Assembly (NCBI GenBank): GCA_045579665.1
Contig: JAZNMO010000158.1
Location: 1-38,309, forward strand
Origin: COE1 sp045579665
GTDB taxonomy: Bacteria > Bacillota > Clostridia > Lachnospirales > Lachnospiraceae
Length of the DNA stretch: 38,309 nt
Direction: 5' to 3'
Shown: one piece after another, positions 22,581 to 30,611 of the stretch
Position numbering within the stretch: the stretch's first letter is position 1
How the letters are laid out: each line of letters starts with the position of its first letter
Program-made: the position numbers and the translations under genes
The notes under the pieces: model-generated
What the model was told of the DNA's origin: nothing
Database searches by the model: none
What the model saw: the letters and a program-made list of their open reading frames with translations, nothing else

Positions 22581-23663
22581 ATGACTTCACAGGTATCAGA
22601 CAAACATTCAGAGCGCATTACCTATATAGATATTCTTCGGGTTTTATCCTCACTTATGATTATATGTGTTCATATTTCTGCCCTTAATTGGGAAGAGATT
22701 TCCGTTGCAACCAGCCAGTGGCAAGCTATGAATTTTTTTGACTGCATTGCCATTCTTGGTGTTCCATTTTTCTTTATGATAAGCGGTGCTGTTTTTCTCA
22801 GAACAGATTATGACATTACACTGAAAAAATTATATATCTACAAAATACTGCGCCTGTTTCTTACCTATCATGTATGGCTCCTGTTTTATAATAGTCTGCC
22901 ATTTTTTAGAGGAGAGCTGCCACTTGATTTTATAACCATAAAAGACGAGCTGTTTTTGAAAACCTTATTGGGAAAGGGTATCTATCATCTATGGTTTCTT
23001 CCTGAGCTTATAATCCTATATATCATCAGTCCGATTTTGCGGGAAGCCTTTCAAAAGAAGCAGATATGCCGTTACTTTCTTTTCCTGTTTGCTATTTTTG
23101 GTGCTCTGCTGCCAGCTACCTTTGCCTATGATTATCCATATCGAACCATTGTGCAAAGCTACTATGACCGTACCTCACTTGTCATGCTGACAGGCTACAT
23201 CGGCTATTTTATTTTAGGTCATTATCTGCATTCTCATGTGACAAGACCGTTATCCGGCAAGTGTTTATGGAGACTTGCTTTTACTTCTGTCCTTTGCATG
23301 ACGATTGTAATCCTTGCCTGTGGCTTTGATGCCATAGTCAAAGACAAAGCATCCACCCTATTAAATAATCCATTGATGCTCCCTCAGTTTATTAGCTGCG
23401 GATGCATATACTTAATCATTAAAAATTTGTCCTGGGACAAAAAATATTTTGTACAAAAACTGACCGAACTCTCCAAATATACAATGGGCATTTATTTACT
23501 GCATCCCTTTGTTATTCAAATTTTGACTAAGCTAGGTGTTTCTACTTTACTAATACACCCAATTATTATGATTCCAATATTGACAATGCTTGTATTTATA
23601 CTATGTCTGGGAATTACCAGATTGCTATTTTTCATTCCGATTGTAAATAAATGGCTACTATAA
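22581..23663 (+). CDS. Acyltransferase-3 family membrane protein
   Basis: A 360-aa polytopic protein with about ten membrane helices and the acyltransferase-3 signature at its N-terminus: RITYIDILRVLSS and His31 in CVHISALNW. Members (for example OatA- and WecH-type) transfer acetyl or other acyl groups to envelope sugars or peptidoglycan. It has no C-terminal SGNH domain, so it is the short form. The start at 22581 is chosen over the longer frame because AAAGGAG lies 8 bases upstream. It is divergent from the envelope polymer operon, which fits a role in surface modification; the acceptor is unknown. Confidence 0.87.
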   Translation: MTSQVSDKHSERITYIDILRVLSSLMIICVHISALNWEEISVATSQWQAMNFFDCIAILGVPFFFMISGAVFLRTDYDITLKKLYIYKILRLFLTYHVWLLFYNSLPFFRGELPLDFITIKDELFLKTLLGKGIYHLWFLPELIILYIISPILREAFQKKQICRYFLFLFAIFGALLPATFAYDYPYRTIVQSYYDRTSLVMLTGYIGYFILGHYLHSHVTRPLSGKCLWRLAFTSVLCMTIVILACGFDAIVKDKASTLLNNPLMLPQFISCGCIYLIIKNLSWDKKYFVQKLTELSKYTMGIYLLHPFVIQILTKLGVSTLLIHPIIMIPILTMLVFILCLGITRLLFFIPIVNKWLL

Positions 23664-23710
23664 AAAGTGCACTTTATTGATAATTTTTATTGATAAAGTG
23701 CACTTTTTTT
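23662..23710 (+). terminator. Terminator after the acyltransferase gene
   Basis: AAAAAGTGCACTTTAT (23662-23677) pairs with ATAAAGTGCACTTTTT (23693-23708), a 16-bp perfect stem followed by more T. It starts within the stop codon. Confidence 0.88.
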
Positions 23711-23773
23711 ATACCATGAAGTACCTTTTTTTCGGGATTTTACACATATTTTACACTAAACTTTACAACTGTC

Positions 23774-23802
23774 TTGTCACTTGACCTTACAAGTGCTATA
23801 AT
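23774..23802 (+). promoter_or_regulatory. Promoter and palindromic operator of the NAD operon
   Basis: TTGTCA (23774-23779), 17 bases, TATAAT (23797-23802). The spacer holds the perfect 6-bp inverted repeat CACTTG-ACCTTA-CAAGTG (23778-23795), so a bound repressor would block the polymerase. The last gene of the operon encodes a NiaR-type repressor, the obvious candidate for binding. The exact match to a NiaR consensus cannot be judged here. Confidence 0.7.
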
Positions 23803-23836
23803 TCGTGTCATGTTAAAAAGTCTCAACCATGAGGCA

Positions 23837-23876
23837 AAATCCACAGAATCCAAAGGATTTACAATCCATAGGATTT
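23837..23876 (+). other. AATCC/GGATT repeats in the nadA leader
   Basis: AATCC-AAA-GGATT (23847-23859) and AATCC-ATA-GGATT (23863-23875) are two short palindromes in series, with a further AAATCC at 23837-23842 that could pair with the last GGATTT. They lie in the untranslated leader, 23 bases before nadA. They may be an mRNA structure or extra protein sites. Confidence 0.45.
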
Positions 23877-23898
23877 ATAGAAATTGAGAGGAATGTTT

Positions 23899-24798
23899 AT
23901 GTCTATACAAGCAGAGATTGCAAAATTAAAAAAAGAAAAAAAAGCTGTCATACTGGCTCACTATTATGTATCTGATGAGATTCAGGAGATTGCAGACTAT
24001 ATCGGTGATTCCTTTTATCTTAGCAAGGTAGCAACCACTGTTGATGCCGATATTATCGTATTCTGCGGCGTATCCTTTATGGGCGAAAGCGCTAAGATAC
24101 TGAATCCAACCAAGAAGGTACTTATGCCGGATATGAGTGCTGACTGCCCTATGGCACATATGGTTGATATTGCTAAGATTAAAGAATTAAAGGCACAGTA
24201 TGATGATTTAGCTGTTGTATGCTATATCAATTCTACAGCTACTATTAAAACCTACTCCGATGTATGCGTAACCTCCGCAAATGCTATCAAAATTGTTAAG
24301 AACATGCCAAATAAGCATATTTTCTTTATTCCTGATGGCAATCTTGGACGTTATGTTTCTGAACAGGTTCCTGAAAAGACTGTTATTTTAAATACAGGCT
24401 ACTGCCCAATTCATAATGCCATGCCTGATGTAGCTGCTGCCAAGGCTGCTCATCCGGACGCTGAATTTGTTGTACATCCCGAGTGTCAAAAGTCTCTTCT
24501 TGATGAAGCCGACTACATCGGAAGTACCTCCGGTATTATTGACTATGTAAAAGACAGCTCTTGCAAGGAATTTATTGTAGGAACAGAAATCGGTGTTATG
24601 TACGAGCTTAAAAAGCAAAATCCTGATAAAAAGTTTTATACGCTCAACAATAATCAGGTATGCACAGATATGAAGCTGATTACCTTAGAAAAGGTAAGAG
24701 ATGTTTTACTACACGAAACAAATGAAGTAACTGTATCTGATGAGCTTCGTGTTGCTGCTCTTAAGCCATTAGAGAGAATGCTGGAGCTTGCCAAATAA
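23899..24798 (+). CDS. nadA: Quinolinate synthase
   Basis: A 299-aa [4Fe-4S] enzyme that condenses iminoaspartate with dihydroxyacetone phosphate to quinolinate, the second step of de novo NAD synthesis. The three cluster cysteines fall at Cys83, Cys169 and Cys255, the spacing known for the short NadA type of Thermotoga. Other marks are HYYVSDEIQEIAD (21-33), VCYINSTATIKTYSDVCVTSANA (from 107), IPDGNLGRYVSEQ and HPECQKSLLDEADYIGSTSG. The start at 23899 is chosen because GAGAGGA lies 6 bases upstream; the longer frame starts at a TTG before that site. First gene of nadA-nadB-nadC-niaR. Cytoplasmic and oxygen sensitive, as suits an anaerobe. Confidence 0.97.
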   Translation: MSIQAEIAKLKKEKKAVILAHYYVSDEIQEIADYIGDSFYLSKVATTVDADIIVFCGVSFMGESAKILNPTKKVLMPDMSADCPMAHMVDIAKIKELKAQYDDLAVVCYINSTATIKTYSDVCVTSANAIKIVKNMPNKHIFFIPDGNLGRYVSEQVPEKTVILNTGYCPIHNAMPDVAAAKAAHPDAEFVVHPECQKSLLDEADYIGSTSGIIDYVKDSSCKEFIVGTEIGVMYELKKQNPDKKFYTLNNNQVCTDMKLITLEKVRDVLLHETNEVTVSDELRVAALKPLERMLELAK

Positions 24799-24835
24799 GC
24801 ACTTACCAAAGAATTGTTTTCAGAAAGGATTTATC

Positions 24836-26101
24836 ATGAAAACTGATATATTAATCGTCGGAAGCGGCTGTGCCGGTTTATACTGTGCCCTACAGCTTCC
24901 AAGAGACCAACAAATTACATTAATCACTAAGTCTGATGCAGAAAGCAATGATTCCTTCCTTGCACAGGGTGGTATCTGTATGCTTAGAGACGCTGATGAT
25001 TATGACAGCTTCTTTGAGGACACATTGAAGGCTGGTCATTATGAGAATGATAAGCATTCCGTTGATATTATGATTCGTTCCTCACAGGATGTCATTTCTG
25101 ATTTGCTATCCTATGGTGTTGATTTCCAGAGAGATGAGAATGGAGATCTTGCCTTTACAAAGGAAGGCGCTCACTCTGCCAAACGAATCCTCTTCCATGC
25201 AGATATTACAGGCAAGGAAATTACCAGTAAGCTTTTAGCAAGAGTACGTGAGCTTCCTAACGTTACGTTATTGGAGCATACAACTCTTCTTGATATTATT
25301 TCAGAAAATAACAACTGCTACGGCGGTGTAGTACAGCTTGCAGACGGTTCTATTCAGACCATGGAAGCTACCTTTACTGTATTGGCAACCGGAGGTGTCG
25401 GCGGCCTTTACCGTCACTCTACAAATTTCCGCCATTTAACAGGAGATGCTCTGGCTATCGCTGTAAACCATGGTGTAGCACTAAAGGATGCCAATTATGT
25501 GCAGATTCATCCTACCACCTTATATACTCCGGACAGCAACGATAGAAGCTTCCTGATTTCAGAGTCAGTACGTGGTGAGGGTGCTAAGCTTTACGATAAA
25601 AATATGAATCGCTTCGTAGACGAGCTGCTACCAAGAGATTTATTAACCAAGGCAATCCATGAACAGATGGAAAAAGACGGTACGGATTATGTGTGGGAGG
25701 ACCTTCGCACCATTCCTGTCGATGAGCTTGAAAGTCATTTTCCAAATATTATGGCACATTGCCTTAAGATGGGCTATGACGTTACAAAGGAATGTATTCC
25801 TGTTGTTCCGGCACAGCATTATTACATGGGCGGTATCAAGGTTAATGAGATGAGCAAGACTACCATGGAGCAGCTTTATGCCGTTGGTGAGACTGCCTGC
25901 AATGGTGTTCACGGTAAGAATCGACTGGCAAGCAATTCCCTTTTAGAGAGTTTGGTATTTGCCAAACGTGCAGCCCAGGATATTACATTGAATCAGGCTA
26001 CTGCTTCTTCTATGAATATTTCTGTTGATTTAACAAAATATCAGGATACCCAAGCACTTGCTGCCAATTACAAGGAAATTGCATTAAAACAAATTCAATA
26101 A
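24836..26101 (+). CDS. nadB: L-aspartate oxidase, short form
   Basis: A 421-aa FAD flavoprotein that oxidises aspartate to iminoaspartate for NadA. The FAD-binding GSGCAGLYCALQLP is at about 8-21. Family marks are DSFLAQGGICM, HPTTLY, SESVRGEGAKLYD, HYYMGGIKVN and NGVHGKNRLASNSLLESLVF near the C-terminus. It lacks the roughly 100-residue C-terminal helical domain of E. coli NadB, as is usual in clostridia. In such anaerobes fumarate rather than oxygen is the likely electron acceptor. The start at 24836 is chosen from the AGAAAGGAT ribosome site; the longer frame overlaps nadA. The gap to nadA is 37 bases. Confidence 0.96.
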   Translation: MKTDILIVGSGCAGLYCALQLPRDQQITLITKSDAESNDSFLAQGGICMLRDADDYDSFFEDTLKAGHYENDKHSVDIMIRSSQDVISDLLSYGVDFQRDENGDLAFTKEGAHSAKRILFHADITGKEITSKLLARVRELPNVTLLEHTTLLDIISENNNCYGGVVQLADGSIQTMEATFTVLATGGVGGLYRHSTNFRHLTGDALAIAVNHGVALKDANYVQIHPTTLYTPDSNDRSFLISESVRGEGAKLYDKNMNRFVDELLPRDLLTKAIHEQMEKDGTDYVWEDLRTIPVDELESHFPNIMAHCLKMGYDVTKECIPVVPAQHYYMGGIKVNEMSKTTMEQLYAVGETACNGVHGKNRLASNSLLESLVFAKRAAQDITLNQATASSMNISVDLTKYQDTQALAANYKEIALKQIQ

Positions 26102-26133
26102 GATTAGATTAAGATAACAAAGGAGTTATGAAT

Positions 26134-26988
26134 ATGTACGATCAGGTTACTATGAAATTAAATGTTGAACCGCTTATTTTAAGCGCATTACGTGAGGATA
26201 TTACAAGCGATGACGTATCTACCAACAGTGTTATGCCACATCCACAGGCCGGTGAGGTTGACCTTATCTGCAAGCAGGACGGTATTATCTGTGGCTTACA
26301 GGTATTTTCTGCAACCTTTACCCTTTTAGATCCATCCACTAAGGTAGAGTTATATGTGCAGGACGGTGACGAGGTTAAGGCAGGCCAGCTTATGGCTAAG
26401 GTATATGGCGACATCCGTGTACTTTTAAGCGGCGAACGTACAGCACTCAACTATTTACAGCGTATGAGTGGTATCGCAACCTATACACATTCCGTAGCTG
26501 CATTATTAGAAGGAACTAAGACAAAGCTTTTAGATACTAGAAAGACTTGCCCTAACAACCGTATCTTCGAGAAGTATGCTGTAAGAATCGGTGGTGGCAA
26601 TAATCACAGATATAATCTTTCAGACGGTGTTTTATTAAAGGATAATCATATTGGCGCTGCAGGCAGCATTAGCAAGGCCATTGCTATGGCAAAGGATTAC
26701 GCTCCTTTTGTTCGCAAGATTGAGGTTGAGGTTGAGACTCTTGATATGGTAAAGGAAGCTGTTGAAGCAGGTGCTGATATCATTATGCTCGACAATATGA
26801 GCCATGAGGTTATGAAGGAAGCCATTGATTTTATTAACGGTCGTGCTCAGGTTGAGGTATCAGGTAATGTAACAAAGGAAAATATAGCTAAGCTTACTGA
26901 TTTAGGAGTTGATTTTATTTCCAGTGGTGCACTTACTCATTCTGCTCCTATTATGGATATTTCTTTAAAGAACTTACATGCTGTATAA
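26134..26988 (+). CDS. nadC: Nicotinate-nucleotide pyrophosphorylase (carboxylating)
   Basis: A 284-aa quinolinate phosphoribosyltransferase, which converts quinolinate and PRPP to nicotinate mononucleotide. Marks are the N-terminal EDITSDDVST, GERTALNYLQRMSGIAT, DTRKTCPNNRIFEKYAVRIGGG (from about 133) with the basic PRPP/quinolinate residues, KDNHI and the barrel motifs VEVET, IMLDNMS and EVSGNV. Length is normal. Two ATGs lie close together (26128 and 26134); AGGAG at 26121-26125 has normal spacing only to the second, which I use. Third gene of the operon, 32 bases after nadB. Confidence 0.96.
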   Translation: MYDQVTMKLNVEPLILSALREDITSDDVSTNSVMPHPQAGEVDLICKQDGIICGLQVFSATFTLLDPSTKVELYVQDGDEVKAGQLMAKVYGDIRVLLSGERTALNYLQRMSGIATYTHSVAALLEGTKTKLLDTRKTCPNNRIFEKYAVRIGGGNNHRYNLSDGVLLKDNHIGAAGSISKAIAMAKDYAPFVRKIEVEVETLDMVKEAVEAGADIIMLDNMSHEVMKEAIDFINGRAQVEVSGNVTKENIAKLTDLGVDFISSGALTHSAPIMDISLKNLHAV

Positions 26989-27022
26989 GCAACCGCCAAA
27001 TATTTAGAAAGGAACCTTAGAC

Positions 27023-27574
27023 ATGCGTGGTGAGGAAAGAAGAAAACAAATCCTACAAATGATAGAACAAAGCCCCAACCCCATATCCGGTCTTGCTCTA
27101 GCTAAGGATATGCAGGTTAGCCGACAGGTAATTGTTCAGGACATCGCCCTTTTACGTGCTAACGGAATTAATATCATCTCCACCAATAGAGGATATATCG
27201 TTCAAGGTAAATCAACTAAGGTTAGCCGCGTATTTAAGGTCATTCATTCAGATGAAGATGTAGAAACCGAATTAAATCTTTTCGTAGATTTTGGTGCTAT
27301 TGTAGAAGATGTCTTTGTTTATCATAAGGTATACGGCATTGTACGTGCCGATATGGGAATCAAATCCCGTATGGATATTCAGAACTATTTAAAGGACCTT
27401 TCCTCTGGAAAGTCCAGCTTACTAAAAAACATTACCAGCAATTTTCACTATCATACAATAACCGCTGATAATGAATCGATTCTGGATATGATACAGGAGA
27501 AATTACAGGAAAAAGGCTTTCTTGCTAAGCTTCAGGACTATGAGCCTGTTGACTTCTGGAAGGATGCAAAATAA
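27023..27574 (+). CDS. niaR: NiaR-type NAD biosynthesis repressor (HTH_11 plus 3H domain)
   Basis: A 183-aa regulator with an N-terminal winged helix (about 5-60; ISGLALAKDMQVSRQVIVQDIALLR) and a C-terminal 3H domain (about 75-180) with the conserved histidines in VIHSDED, VYHKVYG and FHYHTI. In NiaR these bind a metal and the corepressor nicotinic acid. Known NiaR proteins repress nadABC and niacin transport genes when niacin is present. It is the last gene of the operon it presumably controls, so regulation would be autogenous through the palindrome in front of nadA. Ribosome site AGAAAGGA precedes the start. Confidence 0.92.
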   Translation: MRGEERRKQILQMIEQSPNPISGLALAKDMQVSRQVIVQDIALLRANGINIISTNRGYIVQGKSTKVSRVFKVIHSDEDVETELNLFVDFGAIVEDVFVYHKVYGIVRADMGIKSRMDIQNYLKDLSSGKSSLLKNITSNFHYHTITADNESILDMIQEKLQEKGFLAKLQDYEPVDFWKDAK

Positions 27575-27608
27575 AATCGTGCGGACCAGTACAAGTCCGC
27601 ACGATTTT
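27573..27608. terminator. Terminator of the NAD operon
   Basis: AAAATCGTGCGGAC (27573-27586) pairs with GTCCGCACGATTTT (27595-27608), 14 perfect pairs and T-run. It starts at the niaR stop codon and faces the convergent transglutaminase gene. Confidence 0.92.
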
Positions 27609-27640
27609 CTATTCATACGCTATTGCGCTCTTTCAATCAT

Positions 27641-29107
27641 CTAGTAAAACTCCACTGTATGCTTAATGACATAATAACCGCCCTGAAGTCTTTCACCAAC
27701 TACATTGATATCGCAGCTACCCTTATGCTTTTCACTTAGGATTCTATCAATACACCATGATTCATAGCTTCCATCGGCATACTCATCGCAAATCTCTTTC
27801 CACAATGTCTCATCTGCAATTACATTTCTAAAGCTGATAGTATTACTATTATTATCTATCATCTGATTGAAGCAGTCCCTATAATAGTCATCAATATTAT
27901 CAATGACATCCTTATTGGTATATCCATAATCACTTAAAGAATATACCTTTGTCGGCTTTTCTTCCTCTTCTTCCTCAACAGGCTCCTTAATCAGCATTCT
28001 GTATTCCTGACCATTACATGCCGGCAGATATACGGATAAATCCTGCCTAATATGTGTAGAACGATAGTCCTTATCCGAACCGTTAAAGTATAAATGTGTA
28101 TTCGGATTTGTATCATTCCATGTCACATCTACATTATAATATTCGCCCTCTAGTTTAACGATATTCCATGCATGAGACTCTCCTGCATAGCCTGTGCAGA
28201 AATAGCAAGGGATACCTATCTTTTGCATAATATACTGGAAAGCTCTGGCATAGCCGGCACATACAGTTTCACCCTCTACCAGCGCACTATATGCTGTCTG
28301 ATTCCATGCTGCCTTACTATCATACTCGACATTCTTCATTAAGGTATCATGAACATATACTTCCTTCGCATACAACGTCAAATACTTCTCTGCACCCTTT
28401 ACATATTCCTCAGCTGCTGCCTCTAACGCCTTCTGGTTCTGTTCCTTATTCTTTGCCAGCTCATTATAAAGCATAATAATCTCAGCCACCTGACCTGAAG
28501 TCGTATACTGGTAACCATACTCTGTGCTTACCCAAAATAACTCAGGATGGTCATTACATACTGCCATAAAAGCATTCTTGAGCTGCTGGGCGTTCACAGG
28601 CTCAACAGGTACAAAATACTTTGTCAAAGCATAACTATTAGCATAAATCTGACGGTACAAAGCCTTCGTAGTATCATTTAACATATGATAATACGGATAC
28701 ATCTCTTTCGGGAAATCCAAGCCTTCACCTGTTTTTCCATATCCGACACGCTTATAATTATCCTCCACATAGGAATCATCTACCCATACACCGGTATTGT
28801 CTATTGGTATATATAAATTCCTGCCAAGCATACTTTTTGGAATATTCAAATCCTCTATCTCAGGTGCTACATATTGCTCTATGGTGTAGTCCTTGACAAT
28901 ACCATCATCTGTAGGCACCGGGGTAGCAGTCGGTGTCGTTTCCTCCACTTCCGGCTCCTCTTCTACAATATTCTCTTCTGCTCGGACACTAATTGTGTCT
29001 CCCAGCATACTTGAAAGCTGTGGATTAAAGTGGCAAATGCAAACAAAAAGAAGCACAAGCGCTAGTAAGCCACCAATCCCGAATAGCAGTTTTTCTACTA
29101 TACGCAT
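27641..29107 (-). CDS. Membrane-anchored transglutaminase-like protein
   Basis: A 488-aa protein with one N-terminal membrane helix (about 7-26), a Glu/Thr/Pro linker (about 43-70), a helical part and a transglutaminase-like cysteine domain (about 240-350). The triad is Cys283 in ETVCAGYARAFQ, His312 in SHAWNIV and Asp327 in VDVTWND, all present. Such bacterial domains act as proteases or protein cross-linkers at the cell surface; the substrate is unknown. The C-terminal part (about 370-488) has no recognised motif. GAGGAGGA lies 8 bases before the start. It is divergent from the LytTR regulator gene. Confidence 0.85.
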   Translation of the reverse strand: MRIVEKLLFGIGGLLALVLLFVCICHFNPQLSSMLGDTISVRAEENIVEEEPEVEETTPTATPVPTDDGIVKDYTIEQYVAPEIEDLNIPKSMLGRNLYIPIDNTGVWVDDSYVEDNYKRVGYGKTGEGLDFPKEMYPYYHMLNDTTKALYRQIYANSYALTKYFVPVEPVNAQQLKNAFMAVCNDHPELFWVSTEYGYQYTTSGQVAEIIMLYNELAKNKEQNQKALEAAAEEYVKGAEKYLTLYAKEVYVHDTLMKNVEYDSKAAWNQTAYSALVEGETVCAGYARAFQYIMQKIGIPCYFCTGYAGESHAWNIVKLEGEYYNVDVTWNDTNPNTHLYFNGSDKDYRSTHIRQDLSVYLPACNGQEYRMLIKEPVEEEEEEKPTKVYSLSDYGYTNKDVIDNIDDYYRDCFNQMIDNNSNTISFRNVIADETLWKEICDEYADGSYESWCIDRILSEKHKGSCDINVVGERLQGGYYVIKHTVEFY

Positions 29108-29487
29108 ATTGGTTCCTCCTCAAATCATTATCGCTTATACTCCCCAAATCAAGGTTACTCCATCCCTTATATTTTAAATTGTCTGTTTATTTAATTCTTT
29201 TCCTTCAATTAATTAAATTATATCTTATATTTGAGGGCATGTCAAATGCCCAAAAATTCTCCAAGAAAAATTTAAACTTTTTAAGTCCTAAGCTACTCCT
29301 CAAGACACTTATACATAGAACTAATTCATGTGCCAGCGGCATCACACAAATCTATTACTATCATCGGCACTCTAATAATAAAACTTTAGGAGAGTATAGT
29401 GTGAAAAATCCATATATGGAAGATTTTTCCCACAGAAATTTGTGCTTGCGCCCAAATTTCCGGGTTGCAGCAAGAATGGAGATTAAT
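29108..29487. other. Divergent intergenic region upstream of the LytTR gene
   Basis: About 380 bases between two divergent genes. It contains an in-frame GTG at 29401 with AGGAGAG just upstream, which could be an earlier start of the LytTR protein or a short leader. It also has the inverted repeat GAAATTTG/CAAATTTC (29435-29442 with 29453-29460), a ten-base loop, 27 bases before the chosen start. No clear gene otherwise. Confidence 0.5.
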
Positions 29488-30210
29488 ATGATTAAAATTG
29501 TAATTTGTTTTGAAAACGAGACACTTGTAAAATGTATGGAAGATGAAATTAACAGCTGCTTTGGCAGTCGTGGTGTACTTGTTGAGATATTAAAGTATTC
29601 CAGTGCCACCAAGCTTTTTCATTTACCTGTACAGGCTGATATTGTATTATTTAATGCAGATATGCAGCCAGGGATTATGATTCAGGCTGTCGAAAAGCTT
29701 AAGCTTCTTAACAGGAATCTCGTGTCTATTGCCGCCAATACAATGCCTGATTTGAACTACGAACAGCTATTTCGTCTACAGCCTTTATTCTTGCTTAATG
29801 ACTCCTTTTCAAAAACCGGGCTACGAAATGTGATATGTCGTGCCTACGAAATGGCAATGACCAATACTGCATATTTTAGCTACTATCGAAGACCTGAGTA
29901 CAAAAGGATATCTATTTCTAATATTATATATTTTTATTCGGAAGCTCGTGTCATTCATGTAATCACTACCGATGGCGAAGATTGCTTTTATCACAAGCTG
30001 GATGATATTGAGAAGATACTACTCGCAAGAGACTATCATTTTATGCGCATTCATAAATCCTTTCTTGTAAATCCGGCATACATAGAGCATTATGACCGTA
30101 AGACCATGCGTCTCATTACAGGTGAAGTGTTGCTCATCAGTGAATATAATCGTAAGCAGACCAACCAGTATCTGAAGGGATTCTTAGAGTTATCTACAGA
30201 TAAGGTATAG
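29488..30210 (+). CDS. LytTR response regulator with atypical receiver
   Basis: A 240-aa protein with an N-terminal receiver-like domain (about 1-120) and a C-terminal LytTR DNA-binding domain (about 135-238; IYFYSEARVIHVITTDGED, RIHKSFLVNPAYIEHYD, LLISEYNRKQ). In the receiver the expected phospho-acceptor position after VLF is Asn56 (NADMQP) rather than Asp, and the acidic pair at the first strand is reduced (CFENE); a Lys near the fifth strand remains. It may act without phosphorylation, or use Asp58. No kinase gene is adjacent. ATG at 29488 with GGAG upstream gives the normal receiver start; GTG at 29401 would add 29 residues. Confidence 0.83.
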   Translation: MIKIVICFENETLVKCMEDEINSCFGSRGVLVEILKYSSATKLFHLPVQADIVLFNADMQPGIMIQAVEKLKLLNRNLVSIAANTMPDLNYEQLFRLQPLFLLNDSFSKTGLRNVICRAYEMAMTNTAYFSYYRRPEYKRISISNIIYFYSEARVIHVITTDGEDCFYHKLDDIEKILLARDYHFMRIHKSFLVNPAYIEHYDRKTMRLITGEVLLISEYNRKQTNQYLKGFLELSTDKV

Positions 30211-30227
30211 CATCTTCAACAATATAA

Positions 30228-30270
30228 AAGAGACGTTATCAAACCATTCAAGGCTTCCATAACGTCTCTT
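30228..30270. terminator. Bidirectional terminator
   Basis: AAGAGACGTTAT (30228-30239) pairs with ATAACGTCTCTT (30259-30270), 12 perfect pairs with a 19-base loop, between the convergent LytTR and acyl carrier protein genes. Confidence 0.85.
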
Positions 30271-30290
30271 ACTGTTCTAACTTTATGAAA

Positions 30291-30524
30291 TTAAATATCA
30301 GCGCCCTGATCTCTTAAGTACTCTACAAAGTCGCCTACGGTCTTAACATTCTTCTCTAAGTCTTCGTATGCTAACTCCACGCCGAACTCCTCTTCAAATG
30401 CCATAACCATCTCTACCAAATCTATGGAGTCAACTCCTAAATCATCCTTGAATGATGAATCCTCGTTAATTTCTACACCTGTTAAATGTAACTGTTCTTC
30501 AATAAGCTCAAATACTCTTTCCAT
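30291..30524 (-). CDS. acpP: Acyl carrier protein
   Basis: A 77-aa acidic helical protein. Ser33 in GVDSIDLVEM is the site of the 4'-phosphopantetheine arm. Sequence and length are those of the fatty-acid synthesis ACP; a role with another acyl system, such as the surface acyl transferases in this window, is possible but has no direct support. It is separate from any fatty acid synthesis gene. GAAAGGAG precedes the start. It has its own consensus promoter at 30583-30611, whose -35 box abuts the stop codon of rsmI. Confidence 0.93.
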   Translation of the reverse strand: MERVFELIEEQLHLTGVEINEDSSFKDDLGVDSIDLVEMVMAFEEEFGVELAYEDLEKNVKTVGDFVEYLRDQGADI

Positions 30525-30582
30525 TTTTACTCCTTTCTTATATCACAGCTCATATTGCTCTGCTATGACAACAGCTATAGGC

Positions 30583-30611
30583 AGTATATTATTATGCATA
30601 CCATTTGTCAA
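30583..30611 (-). promoter_or_regulatory. sigma-A promoter of the ACP gene
   Basis: On the minus strand TTGACA (30606-30611), 17 bases, TATACT (30583-30588). The -35 box directly follows the rsmI stop codon. The leader is about 50 bases. Confidence 0.82.

Noticed and set aside
23810..23883. Riboswitch in front of nadA
   Set aside because: The leader is short, with only small palindromes, and matches no NAD or other riboswitch that I know; protein control by NiaR explains the operon.
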